From CAYPZU01 sp964415395 (GTDB taxonomy: Bacteria > Chlamydiota > Chlamydiia > Chlamydiales > SM23-39), in NCBI GenBank assembly GCA_964415395.1, contig CAYPZU010000020.1, positions 1-33,457 on the forward strand: a DNA stretch of 33,457 bases, read 5' to 3'. Below the pieces are notes generated by a model, which saw only the letters and a list, made by a program, of their open reading frames with translations, searched no databases and was not told where the DNA came from. The position numbers were made by a program, and so were the translations under genes. This document shows, in pieces, positions 1 through 7,962 of the stretch. Each line of letters starts with the position of its first letter. Position 1 is the first letter of the stretch.

Positions 1-224
1 ATGATTTTCCATGCGGTGGGCGATCCGAAGAAGAGCGGCTTCCAGATCGAGGCTATCGTCTCAATCGGGCCTTGCTTTGCGACGAGGGACCAGAAGGCCA
101 TGAAGGAGCCATCCAGCGCTGTGGCGACATGCCAAAAGACGAAGACGGTCGGCGGGCAAAGAGTCAGGAGGACGAGGGGCACCAATGTATTGTGCACCCA
201 TCTTGGAACGCGGTCTTTTTTCAT
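1..224 (-). CDS. Sterol Δ7-reductase-like protein (ERG4/ERG24/DHCR7 family), N-terminal 74 residues only
   Basis: The gene runs off the left edge; only its first 74 codons are present, starting from ATG at 224. The residues read as a short basic N-terminus, a hydrophobic segment containing LLTLCPPTVFVFWH, then ALDGSFMAFW, then IWKPLFFGSP and TAWKI. This resembles the internal CPPFVILLWYT...DGS...FW...IWP...AWKI stretch of plant and animal 7-dehydrocholesterol reductases, which are membrane enzymes that reduce the C7-C8 double bond of sterols. Eukaryote-like sterol reductases are known from Coxiella and amoeba-associated chlamydiae, which take sterols from the host; that is family knowledge. 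A membrane helix is visible, but NADPH-binding and catalytic parts lie outside the window. No strong ribosome-binding site precedes the ATG. The family call is plausible but rests on a short fragment. Confidence 0.6.
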   Translation of the reverse strand, partial: MKKDRVPRWVHNTLVPLVLLTLCPPTVFVFWHVATALDGSFMAFWSLVAKQGPIETIASIWKPLFFGSPTAWKI

Positions 225-252
225 AGCTTCATCCGTGCAAAAACCCAGAAAT

Positions 253-282
253 ATAGTACTCAAACCTTTTTTTCCACCTCAA
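253..282 (-). promoter_or_regulatory. Candidate promoter of the sterol-reductase-like gene
   Basis: Read on the minus strand, TTGAGG (277-282) is followed after 18 bases by TACTAT (253-258). This lies about 30 bases upstream of the ATG at 224. The match to the σ70-type consensus is moderate. Confidence 0.35.
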
Positions 283-288
283 AAATCG

Positions 289-318
289 TCGACAGGGAAA
301 GAGAAGGTGTGTTATGGT
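289..318 (+). promoter_or_regulatory. Candidate promoter for the brnQ leader and brnQ
   Basis: TCGACA (289-294), an 18-base spacer and TATGGT (313-318) give five and four matches to the -35 and -10 hexamers. Transcription would begin near 325, leaving a leader of about 250 nt before the brnQ ATG at 574. Confidence 0.35.
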
Positions 319-371
319 AAGGAAAAAGCTGGCATGGTGCCGGCTGATCTTGCTTTCAGGCAAGGGTAGCG

Positions 372-548
372 ATGCACACTTCGAAAACCGCCCACACCCT
401 CAACGGTGCGAAAACCGGCCTTGGTACGAATACCACGGTCACGGCGGCGGTCGTGATGTGCTGCGTCGCATCGCGATAAATCGCCCCACCCGCCTGAAAC
501 CTTCTTCAAAATCTCCAAAAACCACCCCCCGAAAGAAGCTCCAGGCGG
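372..548 (+). promoter_or_regulatory. Possible leader-peptide/stem-loop regulatory region upstream of brnQ
   Basis: This fills most of the 349-base gap between the sterol reductase and brnQ. A 35-codon ORF (372-479) ends in a Thr/Ala/Val/Cys-rich stretch, TNTTVTAAVVMCCVASR, and is followed 10 bases after its stop by a long imperfect stem. CCGCCTG (490-496) pairs with CAGGCGG (542-548), and CTTCTT (501-506) with AAGAAG (533-538). A second pairing is possible between GGCCTTGG inside the peptide ORF (417-424) and CCAAGGCC (549-556). This layout recalls amino-acid leader attenuators. There is no U-run after the stem, so if regulatory it may act on translation or by another route. The initiation site of the small ORF is weak. 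Inference only. Confidence 0.28.
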
Positions 549-573
549 CCAAGGCCAACCAAACGGAGCCAAT

Positions 574-1767
574 ATGACTGCTCAAGCAGCTATCGAACCG
601 ATCAAGCCGAAACCGCGGGCCGGGGTTTTTTCCACCGGGCTCGCACTCTTCTCGATGTTTTTCGGCGCCGGCAACCTGATTTTCCCTCTTCTTGTGGGAC
701 AGACGGCAGGCCATCAAACCCCCTACGCCATCCTTGGGCTTGGGATTTCCGCAGTCGTATTTCCTTTTTTAGGCTTGATCGCCATGATGCTGTATGGAGG
801 GGAGATCCTCATCTTCCTGAACCGGATCGGCAAGTGGCCCGCTCTCATACTTCTTTTCATCCTGCAGATGAGCCAGGGGCCGATGGGGGCGATGCCGCGC
901 CTCGTCACCCTGATGCACGCAAGCATCAAACCCTATCTGCCGGAACTGTCTCTCTTTATTTTTAGTTTGGCAGCCTGCGCTCTGGTGTTCCTTCTGACGG
1001 TCCGGCCGCAGAAAATCGTCGCTCTGCTCGGCTCGATTCTCACTCCGTTCCTGCTCGCTACTCTTGGCGCGATTGTGTTCGTCGGCATTTTCCACGCTCC
1101 AGCTCCTGAGCAGGTCGAATTGACCTCTTCCGCTTGCTTCTGGCATGGCCTTAAGATGGGCTACCAGACGACCGATCTGATCGCGGCTCTCCTTTTCGCA
1201 ACCATCGTGATCCCGCATGTTGCGCAGGGCACCGACGCCCTCTCTCCCGAAGAGAGAAGCTTTGTGATCCGAAAGAGAATGAAAGGGGCGAGCCTGATCG
1301 CGTCCGGTCTTTTGATGGTCTCTTACATCGGCCTTTGCTGGATTTCCGCGCACTACGCTCCGCTTTTAGACAAGTCGGTTCCTCCCGAAGGAATTCTTCA
1401 TCTGATCGCCGTCCAGATTCTTGGATCTTGGGGAGGACTCATTGCATCCGCCGCCGTGTTCCTCGCGTGCCTCACCACGGCGATTTCTCTCGCTGCGGTT
1501 TTCTCCAGCTATCTGAAAATGGATCTACCGTTCCTGAAATTCGGGGACAAAGGAGCTCTTCTTTTTACTCTGGGGCTTACCGCTGCGCTGGCCAACCTCG
1601 GCTTCAGCGGAATCGTCCGTTTCTGGGGACCGGTTTTGGAGATTCTCTATCCAGCTCTGATCGTCCTCTGCGTGTTCAACATCGCCCACTGCCTCTATCG
1701 GGTGAAGCCGATCCAGGCGCCGGTGTTTTTCACATTCGGCTTATGCGTCGGAGGATTCCTGTTTTAG
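574..1767 (+). CDS. brnQ: Branched-chain amino acid carrier, LIVCS (BrnQ) family, copy 1
   Basis: The 397-residue inner-membrane protein is hydrophobic almost throughout and carries the LIVCS-family start GLALFSMFFGAGNLIFPLLVG at residues 22-42, including the GAGN motif. It also has the conserved SILTPFLL region. LIVCS proteins take up Leu, Ile and Val using the Na+ or H+ gradient. It is somewhat shorter than the E. coli protein (about 440 residues), mainly at the C-terminus. The ATG at 574 has GGAG at 565-568. Its last 27 bases overlap the end of the convergent YchJ-like gene. A paralogue lies at 6061-7209. Import of branched-chain amino acids fits an auxotrophic intracellular bacterium. Substrate preference cannot be read from sequence. 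Confidence 0.92.
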   Translation: MTAQAAIEPIKPKPRAGVFSTGLALFSMFFGAGNLIFPLLVGQTAGHQTPYAILGLGISAVVFPFLGLIAMMLYGGEILIFLNRIGKWPALILLFILQMSQGPMGAMPRLVTLMHASIKPYLPELSLFIFSLAACALVFLLTVRPQKIVALLGSILTPFLLATLGAIVFVGIFHAPAPEQVELTSSACFWHGLKMGYQTTDLIAALLFATIVIPHVAQGTDALSPEERSFVIRKRMKGASLIASGLLMVSYIGLCWISAHYAPLLDKSVPPEGILHLIAVQILGSWGGLIASAAVFLACLTTAISLAAVFSSYLKMDLPFLKFGDKGALLFTLGLTAALANLGFSGIVRFWGPVLEILYPALIVLCVFNIAHCLYRVKPIQAPVFFTFGLCVGGFLF

Positions 1768-2133
1768 ATAAAGCCATTCTTTATCGGCTTTCATGAAGCG
1801 GCTCTTTTCTTCCAGAACGATTTCCCGCCCATTCTGTTTCAGGTGGGCGGCGAATCGAACCGTGTCGGGGCCTGTCTCGAAGATTTCGAGGCGGACGAAT
1901 TCGGTCTGATTGCAGAATTTGAGAATTCCGCGCTCCCATTTCTTCCGGTCTTTTTCGTAATGGGGATTGCGCGGATGGGTTGTCTTGATGATGTAGGAAG
2001 GATTTTTGAGCGCGTAGGCTGAATAGCGGGAGCGCATGAGCGCCAGCGGCGTCGGCGCAAGCGCGCCGTCGTGGTACGGTTTGCAGCAAGAGGCGTAAGA
2101 GAGTCCGCTGCAGCAGGGGCATTCCATTTCCAT
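1741..2133 (-). CDS. YchJ-like SEC-C domain protein (UPF0225)
   Basis: This 130-residue protein begins with a Cys-rich motif, CPCCSGLSYASCCKPYHDG (residues 5-23), which is the YchJ/SEC-C signature; the more usual form is CPCGSG. After it comes SRYSAYAL and a compact NTF2-like YchJ domain with THPRNP and the terminal FMKADKEWLYL. The N-terminal cysteines probably bind zinc. The molecular function of YchJ proteins is not established. The length is close to the family norm of about 150. The gene lies downstream of the lipoprotein gene on the same strand after a 111-base gap and overlaps the end of brnQ by 27 bases on the opposite strand. Confidence 0.85.
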   Translation of the reverse strand: MEMECPCCSGLSYASCCKPYHDGALAPTPLALMRSRYSAYALKNPSYIIKTTHPRNPHYEKDRKKWERGILKFCNQTEFVRLEIFETGPDTVRFAAHLKQNGREIVLEEKSRFMKADKEWLYLKQESSDA

Positions 2134-2211
2134 GCGCTCAGTTTATCCCGAACTCCTGAAATTCGCCAGGGTGCAGTTTTTGTTCAGAAGATAAAAAAAT
2201 TTCCTTTTTTA

Positions 2212-2238
2212 TATCCTGCTTATCCTGCCTATCCTGTT
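2212..2238. repeat. Three tandem copies of a 9-mer (TATCCTGnn)
   Basis: TATCCTGCT, TATCCTGCC and TATCCTGTT follow one another directly in the gap between the lipoprotein stop and the YchJ-like gene start. The function is unknown; it may only be a small slippage product. Confidence 0.6.
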
Positions 2239-2244
2239 ATTTTT

Positions 2245-3057
2245 CTAGTTTTTCAAAGAGAAGACGATCGGAATCCGGGTGTTTTGGCGGAACGCTTCCA
2301 CTTCAAGCTGAGAGCCCCACGGATAGTCGAGAACGATCTCTTGGCCGTTTTCACGGACAGCCGTAAGAGAGGCTTCTCCTCCAAGCCTTCCGAGAATCGT
2401 CGGATTGACTCCGAATGAAAAAGTTCCTTCGCCGTTTGCGAACATCTGGATTTCCTCTGTCCGTTCGCCGGAGCGGTGGATGAGATGAACTTTTTCTCCG
2501 GGAGTAAATCCTGAAGCCGCGAGCTGGAAGCGGGTGAGCATCGGATGAGTGACTGCGAGGGACAGCCTGGCTCCGGTTTCCGATTCGGCAGCGATCGGGA
2601 AGGGGAGGAATTCGACCGTGGCGATCGAGTAGGTTTCTTTCGATACGAGCGCGTAGATTCTGGGTTTTCCCAAAAGAAGCGGTTCCGTGGAAACAAGGGG
2701 GATTTCATTTTGAACGCGAACGCCGTTTCTGTCATAAATTTTAAGCGAGCCTCCCTCGATTTCAAATTCAAAAGGCACTTCGATTTTTTCGCGGATCGGG
2801 TCGATCGAGGCAAAGATGAACCGTTCTCCTGGAGGGATGCTGTCTGCCCGCAGATGCGCTGTTTCCCCCATTTCAAGTTCGAGAGAAAAGCTGTTCGAGG
2901 GATTGCCAAGGCTTTGCTCGACGATCCAGGCGTCGCGCGTTTTCGCGTAGGCGGCTGGCTGCTTTGTGAAAAGTTCGGTGATGTGCTTGTCTTGATTGTG
3001 TGTGCAACCTGCAAATAAAATAGAACTGATTGTTGCGAATAAAATATTTTTGTTCAT
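2245..3057 (-). CDS. Predicted lipoprotein of unknown function
   Basis: The 270-residue product starts with a short lipoprotein signal peptide ending in the lipobox LFAGC, so Cys18 is the predicted lipidated residue. The mature protein is mostly β-type, with alternating hydrophobic strands, a serine protease-free sequence and no motif I recognise. It probably sits on the periplasmic face of the inner or outer membrane. A good promoter (3084-3113) lies upstream, back to back with the promoter of the TPS protein at 3173. The start at 3057 is fixed by the signal peptide. It could belong to a chlamydia-specific family; I cannot name one. Confidence 0.75.
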   Translation of the reverse strand: MNKNILFATISSILFAGCTHNQDKHITELFTKQPAAYAKTRDAWIVEQSLGNPSNSFSLELEMGETAHLRADSIPPGERFIFASIDPIREKIEVPFEFEIEGGSLKIYDRNGVRVQNEIPLVSTEPLLLGKPRIYALVSKETYSIATVEFLPFPIAAESETGARLSLAVTHPMLTRFQLAASGFTPGEKVHLIHRSGERTEEIQMFANGEGTFSFGVNPTILGRLGGEASLTAVRENGQEIVLDYPWGSQLEVEAFRQNTRIPIVFSLKN

Positions 3058-3083
3058 TTTTGTGTCTTCATTATTTTAACAAG

Positions 3084-3113
3084 ATAATACTCCTTTGGGA
3101 GCATTCTTGTGAA
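3084..3113 (-). promoter_or_regulatory. Promoter of the lipoprotein gene
   Basis: On the minus strand, TTCACA (3108-3113), 18 bases, then TATTAT (3084-3089). Both hexamers match the consensus at five of six positions. The start codon is about 27 bases downstream. Confidence 0.55.
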
Positions 3114-3120
3114 AGAGGGG

Positions 3121-3149
3121 TTGCGTCAAAACTTTTCTTTTCCTATTTT
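3121..3149 (+). promoter_or_regulatory. Promoter of the TPS-domain protein gene
   Basis: TTGCGT (3121-3126), a 17-base T-rich spacer and TATTTT (3144-3149). It lies seven bases from the divergent lipoprotein promoter, so the two could be regulated together. AAAGG at 3163-3167 precedes the ATG at 3173. Confidence 0.5.
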
Positions 3150-3172
3150 GTGGAGGAAATCTAAAGGTTTTT

Positions 3173-6064
3173 ATGCGTTTTTCCTGGCTTGTTGCGGCTC
3201 TTCCGACGATTCTCGCAGCGCTTCCTCACGGACCCCATGTAGCGCAGGGGCCTGCCGACATTTTGCGCCTTGGCGAAGGGGAAATGGAAATCCGGGCGGG
3301 AAAACAGGCGCTGATCGAATGGGACGGCTTCTCGATCGGGACAGGCGAGCGGGTCGCTTTCCTGCAGCCCGATGCGCAGTCTCTTGTATTGAACCGCGTC
3401 TTGGGGAGCAATCCGAGCGAGCTTCTCGGCAGTCTCGCCGCCAACGGCCAGGTATGGCTCATTAATCCGCAGGGGATTTTAGTCGGCCCCGACAGCCGGA
3501 TCGACACGGGGGCGTTCCTCGCCTCGGCGCTCGATTGGGTCGAGGGCGATCCGTTCTCGGGAAAGGAAGTCCTTTTTGCAGACGGTTCTTCTGTGGCGGT
3601 TTTGGGAACGGTGCGCGCAGACGGCGACATTGTTCTTCTCGGCGCCCATTTAGACATGAACGGGACTGTGGAGGCAGGAGGGAAACTCTCCGCAGGGGCC
3701 GGCTTGAAAATTCTACTCGAGGCAGACCGGGGTATCTTCGTCTTCGCTGGATCGAAGGAGTTAGGGGAAACGGGGATTTTGGCGGGAGGCTCTCTGAAGG
3801 GCCATGCCATCGACCTCCAGGCCAATGGAAATCTCTACCGGAATGCGATTTGCCTGGATGGAATCGCTGAAGCGACTGAAATGAAAGAGCAGGGCGGAAA
3901 AATCTATCTGACATCCAATGATGGAACAGTCCTTGTCAAAGGGCGGCTCAAGGCATCTGGAGGCGAGGCGCGCGTCCTTGGAAAATATGTGGGTCTTCTG
4001 GATGAGGCCGCGATTGATGTTTCGGGGGAGACTCCAGGGACGGTATTGATCGGCGGCGATTATCAGGGAAGCAATTCCGATGTGCTGAACGCAGACGCTG
4101 TTTTCGCAGGGCCCAAGACCCAGATCCGCGCTGATGGGGGCCGGTTCGGCAGAGGCGGAAAAGTGATCGTATGGTCCGAAGAGGCGACCCGGTTCTACGG
4201 CGCTATTTCAGCGCAGGGCGGGACAGAGGCAGGCGATGGCGGCTTTATTGAGATTTCCGGAGGGTTCCTCGATTTTCTGGGATCGGCCCGCGCTGAAAGT
4301 TCGTATGGAAAAGCGGGCAGCCTACTGCTTGACCCAACTGATATTTTAATTCAAACTCTGCCGGGAGATAACAACATCACGGCGGCGCCAAGCTTTGAAC
4401 CGTCCGGAGCCGCATCGCAGCTGACTCCGTTAACTCTTGAAACAGCTTTGGGGATGTTCGTTTCAGTGACCGTGGCTTCTTCGGGGACGATCGACACAGG
4501 CGCAGAGCCCGGAAATATCACCGTGAATAATCAGGTGATGCCCGGGGGTGCCGGTAATTTGATTCTTACGACGCAGGTTCCCGGCGTGACGCAGGGGAGC
4601 ATTATCATTAACGCTCCGATCCTTCTCCCTGGAGCGGCCACTCTCGAATTGCTGAGCCAGAACAACCTTGAAATTCACGATTCTATTACGACGAATACAG
4701 GCAGCATCACGATGGAGGCGGCTTCCGGGAGCCTCACGATCGAACCGACTCTCGCCGTTCCTGTGACCGTTTCGACTAGCGACGCTAATATTATCATCCA
4801 GAACATTGGCCAGAATATGACGCTCCGAGGCGGGCCGAACATGGGTGAGCCTGCGACGATCCGGACAATCAATACAGGAAATATCACGATTGATGTGCCT
4901 GGAACTCTCTCGATTATCGCGGGCGACGGATCGAGCAGCTATGCGAACATCCGTACGATGATGGTGGGCGATATCTCTGTTCAAGTGGGGGGAGATCTCA
5001 TTTTGAATGGAGGCGGGGCGGTTTCTGTGATGCTGGCTAATTCCGCTGCCGGGATCGTAACCGGAACTATAGGAGCTACTCTATTGACCGTAGATGTGGG
5101 CGGCAGTTTATTCATGGATTCTGTGACATCCAATGAGGGATTCCTCGAACTGCGCAGCGCGGGAACCGGCGGGTTGAATCTCACAGTGGCCCAAGATATT
5201 TCAGTCAACGAAAATAGCAACATCGGAACTACCTTCAATTTGACGGCTCAGGGAGAGACGAACATCGTTGTTGGGAATAACTTTTCGGCCTACTCGGCGG
5301 GCGGTGCATTCAATAGCGGTTCCTTTCTATCCGATGCCAATGTTTCGGTTGGAGGCAATCTCTCTCTCAATATGGCTGTGTTCGGGGGAATTGGGAGCTA
5401 TGGAGCGCATTTAAATATAGATGTCGGCGGATCGATCTCCCTTGATGGGAGCGCTTATTTTGCCCAGATCAATTTGTTTGGGCCAGGAGATGTAACGATC
5501 CTTGCGGGCGCTAACATGAGTATCCAGGGGGCCTCTCAAATCACCAACTTAGCTCCTGGAGGGGCTGTCAATCTGGTTGTCGACAATCTCAATCCGGCCT
5601 TTCCGATGTTCGGCCTCGGCGGGTTCAGCCTTGGCCCTTCAGCATCTCTGAATACCAACGCAGGAGCGCTCCGGATTTTCACGTCCCAGCCAGGCGTCAA
5701 TTCGATTCAGGGACTCCTCAATGGCCTGCCTTTTGATCCAGGAAAATTTCTTGATGACTCTTTAACCCAGCAGTGGGGATACTATTTTTTCACCGGATTT
5801 TACGGCGGAACCGGATATACGGTTTTCTATAAGCTTGACCGCGTATTGATCACGCTGCTTCTTCAGAATGCCTTCGCCAGCTATGCGGAACTCTTCCGCA
5901 GGCTCCATCCTTTCAGCGAGTACATTCGGTGGGGTGAATCATTCGTTATCGCAGGAGAGACGGATGAGGATGTCATGATGTTCCTCAGACGCCGTTCGGT
6001 GAATAATGGCGAGGCGAACTTCTCCCTCCAGGAGGAGAGAGTCGACCGCCCCGAACCGCTTTAA
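3173..6064 (+). CDS. Secreted TPS-domain protein (filamentous haemagglutinin/TpsA-like exoprotein)
   Basis: The 963-residue product has a signal peptide (residues 1-25) and then a two-partner-secretion domain. Diagnostic elements are NRVLG (74-78), SLAANGQVWLINPQGILVGP (87-106) and TGAFLASAL (112-120). The TPS domain targets exoproteins to an outer-membrane Omp85-type transporter (TpsB). The rest is Gly/Asn/Ser-rich with repeated short β-strand patterns such as GNITV and GGSL, as expected for a right-handed β-helix. The last ~130 residues differ and contain aromatic and charged segments. No TpsB gene is in this window and no autotransporter barrel is evident. The stop codon (6062-6064) overlaps the stop of the convergent brnQ copy. 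Adhesin function is inferred from the family, not shown. Confidence 0.85.
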   Translation: MRFSWLVAALPTILAALPHGPHVAQGPADILRLGEGEMEIRAGKQALIEWDGFSIGTGERVAFLQPDAQSLVLNRVLGSNPSELLGSLAANGQVWLINPQGILVGPDSRIDTGAFLASALDWVEGDPFSGKEVLFADGSSVAVLGTVRADGDIVLLGAHLDMNGTVEAGGKLSAGAGLKILLEADRGIFVFAGSKELGETGILAGGSLKGHAIDLQANGNLYRNAICLDGIAEATEMKEQGGKIYLTSNDGTVLVKGRLKASGGEARVLGKYVGLLDEAAIDVSGETPGTVLIGGDYQGSNSDVLNADAVFAGPKTQIRADGGRFGRGGKVIVWSEEATRFYGAISAQGGTEAGDGGFIEISGGFLDFLGSARAESSYGKAGSLLLDPTDILIQTLPGDNNITAAPSFEPSGAASQLTPLTLETALGMFVSVTVASSGTIDTGAEPGNITVNNQVMPGGAGNLILTTQVPGVTQGSIIINAPILLPGAATLELLSQNNLEIHDSITTNTGSITMEAASGSLTIEPTLAVPVTVSTSDANIIIQNIGQNMTLRGGPNMGEPATIRTINTGNITIDVPGTLSIIAGDGSSSYANIRTMMVGDISVQVGGDLILNGGGAVSVMLANSAAGIVTGTIGATLLTVDVGGSLFMDSVTSNEGFLELRSAGTGGLNLTVAQDISVNENSNIGTTFNLTAQGETNIVVGNNFSAYSAGGAFNSGSFLSDANVSVGGNLSLNMAVFGGIGSYGAHLNIDVGGSISLDGSAYFAQINLFGPGDVTILAGANMSIQGASQITNLAPGGAVNLVVDNLNPAFPMFGLGGFSLGPSASLNTNAGALRIFTSQPGVNSIQGLLNGLPFDPGKFLDDSLTQQWGYYFFTGFYGGTGYTVFYKLDRVLITLLLQNAFASYAELFRRLHPFSEYIRWGESFVIAGETDEDVMMFLRRRSVNNGEANFSLQEERVDRPEPL

Positions 6065-7209
6065 ATCGCTCTCGAAAGAAGCTTCAGCACGAAGGCGATC
6101 GCGATCGGCATCCGGACCGCAGTCCATCCCCACAGCTTATTGAAGATGCTTAAAACCGTCATGACGATCAGGGCGGGATACGTCACTTCGAGGATCGGTC
6201 CCAGGATCTTCGCAATCCCTGAAAACTCCAGCGTAGAGATGAAAAAGGAGATCGCCAGCGTGACTGTGAGCGCTGTCGGCGCGTTGATTTTATTCTTGGC
6301 GACTTCTTTTCTGAGGAAGTCGGCAAAGAGGGAGGCCAGAACGACCGCGGTCGTAAAGCAGGCGAGGACGACGGCTGAGCAGACGATCGGGGCTGCCCAG
6401 GAGCCGAGCGATTTTTGGGCGACAAACCCGAGCATCTCCTGCGGGGGGACGCGGGCCAGGTCGGGGGCGTACATCGCGCCCAAAAGAACCAGGAAGAAGT
6501 AGATCGCCGAGAGAAGTCCTGCGCCGACAAGGGCCGATTTAAAGAAGATCGGGAGCGATTTTTCGGGGTTTTCCTGGGTCGCCTTATGATCCCTCAAGTG
6601 CTTGATGACAAAGGTCGAGAAGAAGAAGGCAGCGAGCAGGTCCATCGTTTGATAGCCCTGGAAGATTCCTGTTTTGAAGCTGGCCCATCCGCTGGAAGAG
6701 GAAGCTGCCGGAAGGTCGACTGAAACGAGGCCGAACAGGGTGATGGCCCCGAGCGCAAGCAGCAGGAGGGGGGTCAGGATCGATCCGAGGATCGGGACGA
6801 TCCGGTTTTTCCGGATGGTGAGGGCGAAGATGATCCCGCATGCAAAGACGCTGAAAAGCCAGAGAGGGACATCGGGGAGGATGAGGCGGAACGCTCCGTG
6901 GGCCACGGTGATGCAGCGGGCGAGAACGCCGAAAGGTCCCATGAGCGAAAGGGCGATCAGGGGGAACCAGAAGGTGGCGGGCTTGCCCAAACGTCCGAAG
7001 AACTGGTTCGAGTCCCCATTGAAAAGCATCATGGCGAGGATCCCAAGGAAGGGGACCAGCACTCCAGTCACGAGGATGCCGATCGAGGCGAAGCCGAAAT
7101 GGCCGTCGCTCATCTGTCCTACGACGAGGGGGAATACGAGGTTGCCCGACCCGAAGAACATCGAAAACATGGCCAGGCCGGTGGAAAGGATTAAAGTTTT
7201 GCTTTTCAT
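6061..7209 (-). CDS. brnQ: Branched-chain amino acid carrier, LIVCS (BrnQ) family, copy 2
   Basis: The 382-residue membrane protein is a paralogue of the carrier at 574-1767. It shares STGLAMFSMFFGSGNLVFPLVVG near the N-terminus (in two halves: STGLAMFSMF and FGSGNLVFPL), GSILTPLLL in the middle and the same order of helices to the C-terminus. The copies are clearly diverged, so they may differ in substrate or regulation. The gene runs opposite to the TPS protein gene, and the four bases TTAA at 6061-6064 serve both stop codons. A promoter and an 8-bp palindrome lie directly upstream. The ATG at 7209 follows GAGAA. Confidence 0.92.
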   Translation of the reverse strand: MKSKTLILSTGLAMFSMFFGSGNLVFPLVVGQMSDGHFGFASIGILVTGVLVPFLGILAMMLFNGDSNQFFGRLGKPATFWFPLIALSLMGPFGVLARCITVAHGAFRLILPDVPLWLFSVFACGIIFALTIRKNRIVPILGSILTPLLLLALGAITLFGLVSVDLPAASSSSGWASFKTGIFQGYQTMDLLAAFFFSTFVIKHLRDHKATQENPEKSLPIFFKSALVGAGLLSAIYFFLVLLGAMYAPDLARVPPQEMLGFVAQKSLGSWAAPIVCSAVVLACFTTAVVLASLFADFLRKEVAKNKINAPTALTVTLAISFFISTLEFSGIAKILGPILEVTYPALIVMTVLSIFNKLWGWTAVRMPIAIAFVLKLLSRAI

Positions 7210-7218
7210 GGGTTCTCT

Positions 7219-7264
7219 ATATTTTCTATGAAAATATGGTAGGCTTCCACCCCCTTTATTTCAA
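7219..7264 (-). promoter_or_regulatory. Promoter plus operator-like palindrome upstream of brnQ copy 2
   Basis: On the minus strand, TTGAAA (7259-7264), 17 bases, then TACCAT (7236-7241). A perfect inverted repeat, ATATTTTC (7219-7226) and GAAAATAT (7230-7237), covers the end of the -10 and the predicted transcription start. This is where a repressor would bind, or it could form a hairpin in the 5' leader. Confidence 0.45.
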
Positions 7265-7274
7265 CCGAAGGAAT

Positions 7275-7961
7275 TCAAGATTTTGCTGGATAGGCGAAGA
7301 GCTTTCCGTCTTCCATTTTGACGATCCGGTCGGCAAAGGAGAAGATCCGGGGGTCGTGGGTGACGACGAGGATAGCCCGATCCTCTTTGAGGGCCGATTT
7401 TTTGAGAAGCTCCATCACTTTCAGCCCCGTCTCGTGGTCGAGATAGGCGGTCGGCTCGTCGCAGACGATCAGCTTCGGCTCATGGATGCAGCCGCGCGCG
7501 ATCGCGACTCTTTGCTGCTGGCCGCCCGAGAGTTCGAGCGGCGGCGTATGGATTTTGTCGGCCATGCCAAGGTCTGTAAGAAGGCTGCACGCTTTTTTCT
7601 CCGCCTCATCGGGCATCATTCCATTGAGGATAAGCGGAACCGCGGCGTTCTCGCATGAAGTGAGCATCGGGACGAGGTTGAACGCCTGGAAAACAAACCC
7701 GATATTTTTCCCGCGGTAGGCCGTTTTCTCTCCGTTGGACAGAGCATTCAGGTCTTCTCCATAGATAAGGCATTCTCCCTCGTCCTGGTGCAAGATTCCG
7801 GCGATGACGGAGATGAGCGTTGTTTTCCCCGATCCGGAAGGGCCGACGATGAGGAGCAACTCTCCCGTCTTCACCTCCAAATCGACGCCGCGGAGCGCTT
7901 CGACCCGAGAGGTTCCGGATCCGTAGGTTTTTTTCACGTTTTTGCACTGCACGGCCAGCAT
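7275..7961 (-). CDS. ABC transporter ATPase, MacB/LolD/DevA type
   Basis: The 228-residue nucleotide-binding subunit has Walker A GPSGSGKTT (40-48), Q-loop Gln92, signature LSGGQQQR (144-151), Walker B LIVCDEP (164-170) with Glu169, and H-loop His202. Its size and motifs match the ATPases of MacB, LolD and DevBCA-type exporters. An in-frame extension back to 8132 exists but would read through the permease gene in the wrong frame. The start at 7961, one base after the permease stop, gives the normal family N-terminus (LAVQCKNVKKTYG). It is the last gene of a four-gene operon with permease, outer-membrane factor and adaptor. It energises export or shuttling by the complex; the cargo is unknown. 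Confidence 0.92.
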   Translation of the reverse strand: MLAVQCKNVKKTYGSGTSRVEALRGVDLEVKTGELLLIVGPSGSGKTTLISVIAGILHQDEGECLIYGEDLNALSNGEKTAYRGKNIGFVFQAFNLVPMLTSCENAAVPLILNGMMPDEAEKKACSLLTDLGMADKIHTPPLELSGGQQQRVAIARGCIHEPKLIVCDEPTAYLDHETGLKVMELLKKSALKEDRAILVVTHDPRIFSFADRIVKMEDGKLFAYPAKS

Positions 7962-7962
7962 A

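Noticed and set aside
1..369. Open frame on the + strand from the first base
   Set aside because: It is antisense to the sterol-reductase-like N-terminus and its product is polar low-complexity sequence with no family features.
314..577. 87-codon + strand frame ending inside the brnQ start
   Set aside because: Basic, Arg/Lys/Pro-rich composition without motif; no ribosome-binding site. The region is better explained as a leader.
4463..4984. 173-codon minus-strand frame inside the TPS protein gene
   Set aside because: Antisense shadow of the β-helix repeats; Arg/His-rich composition and no ribosome-binding site.
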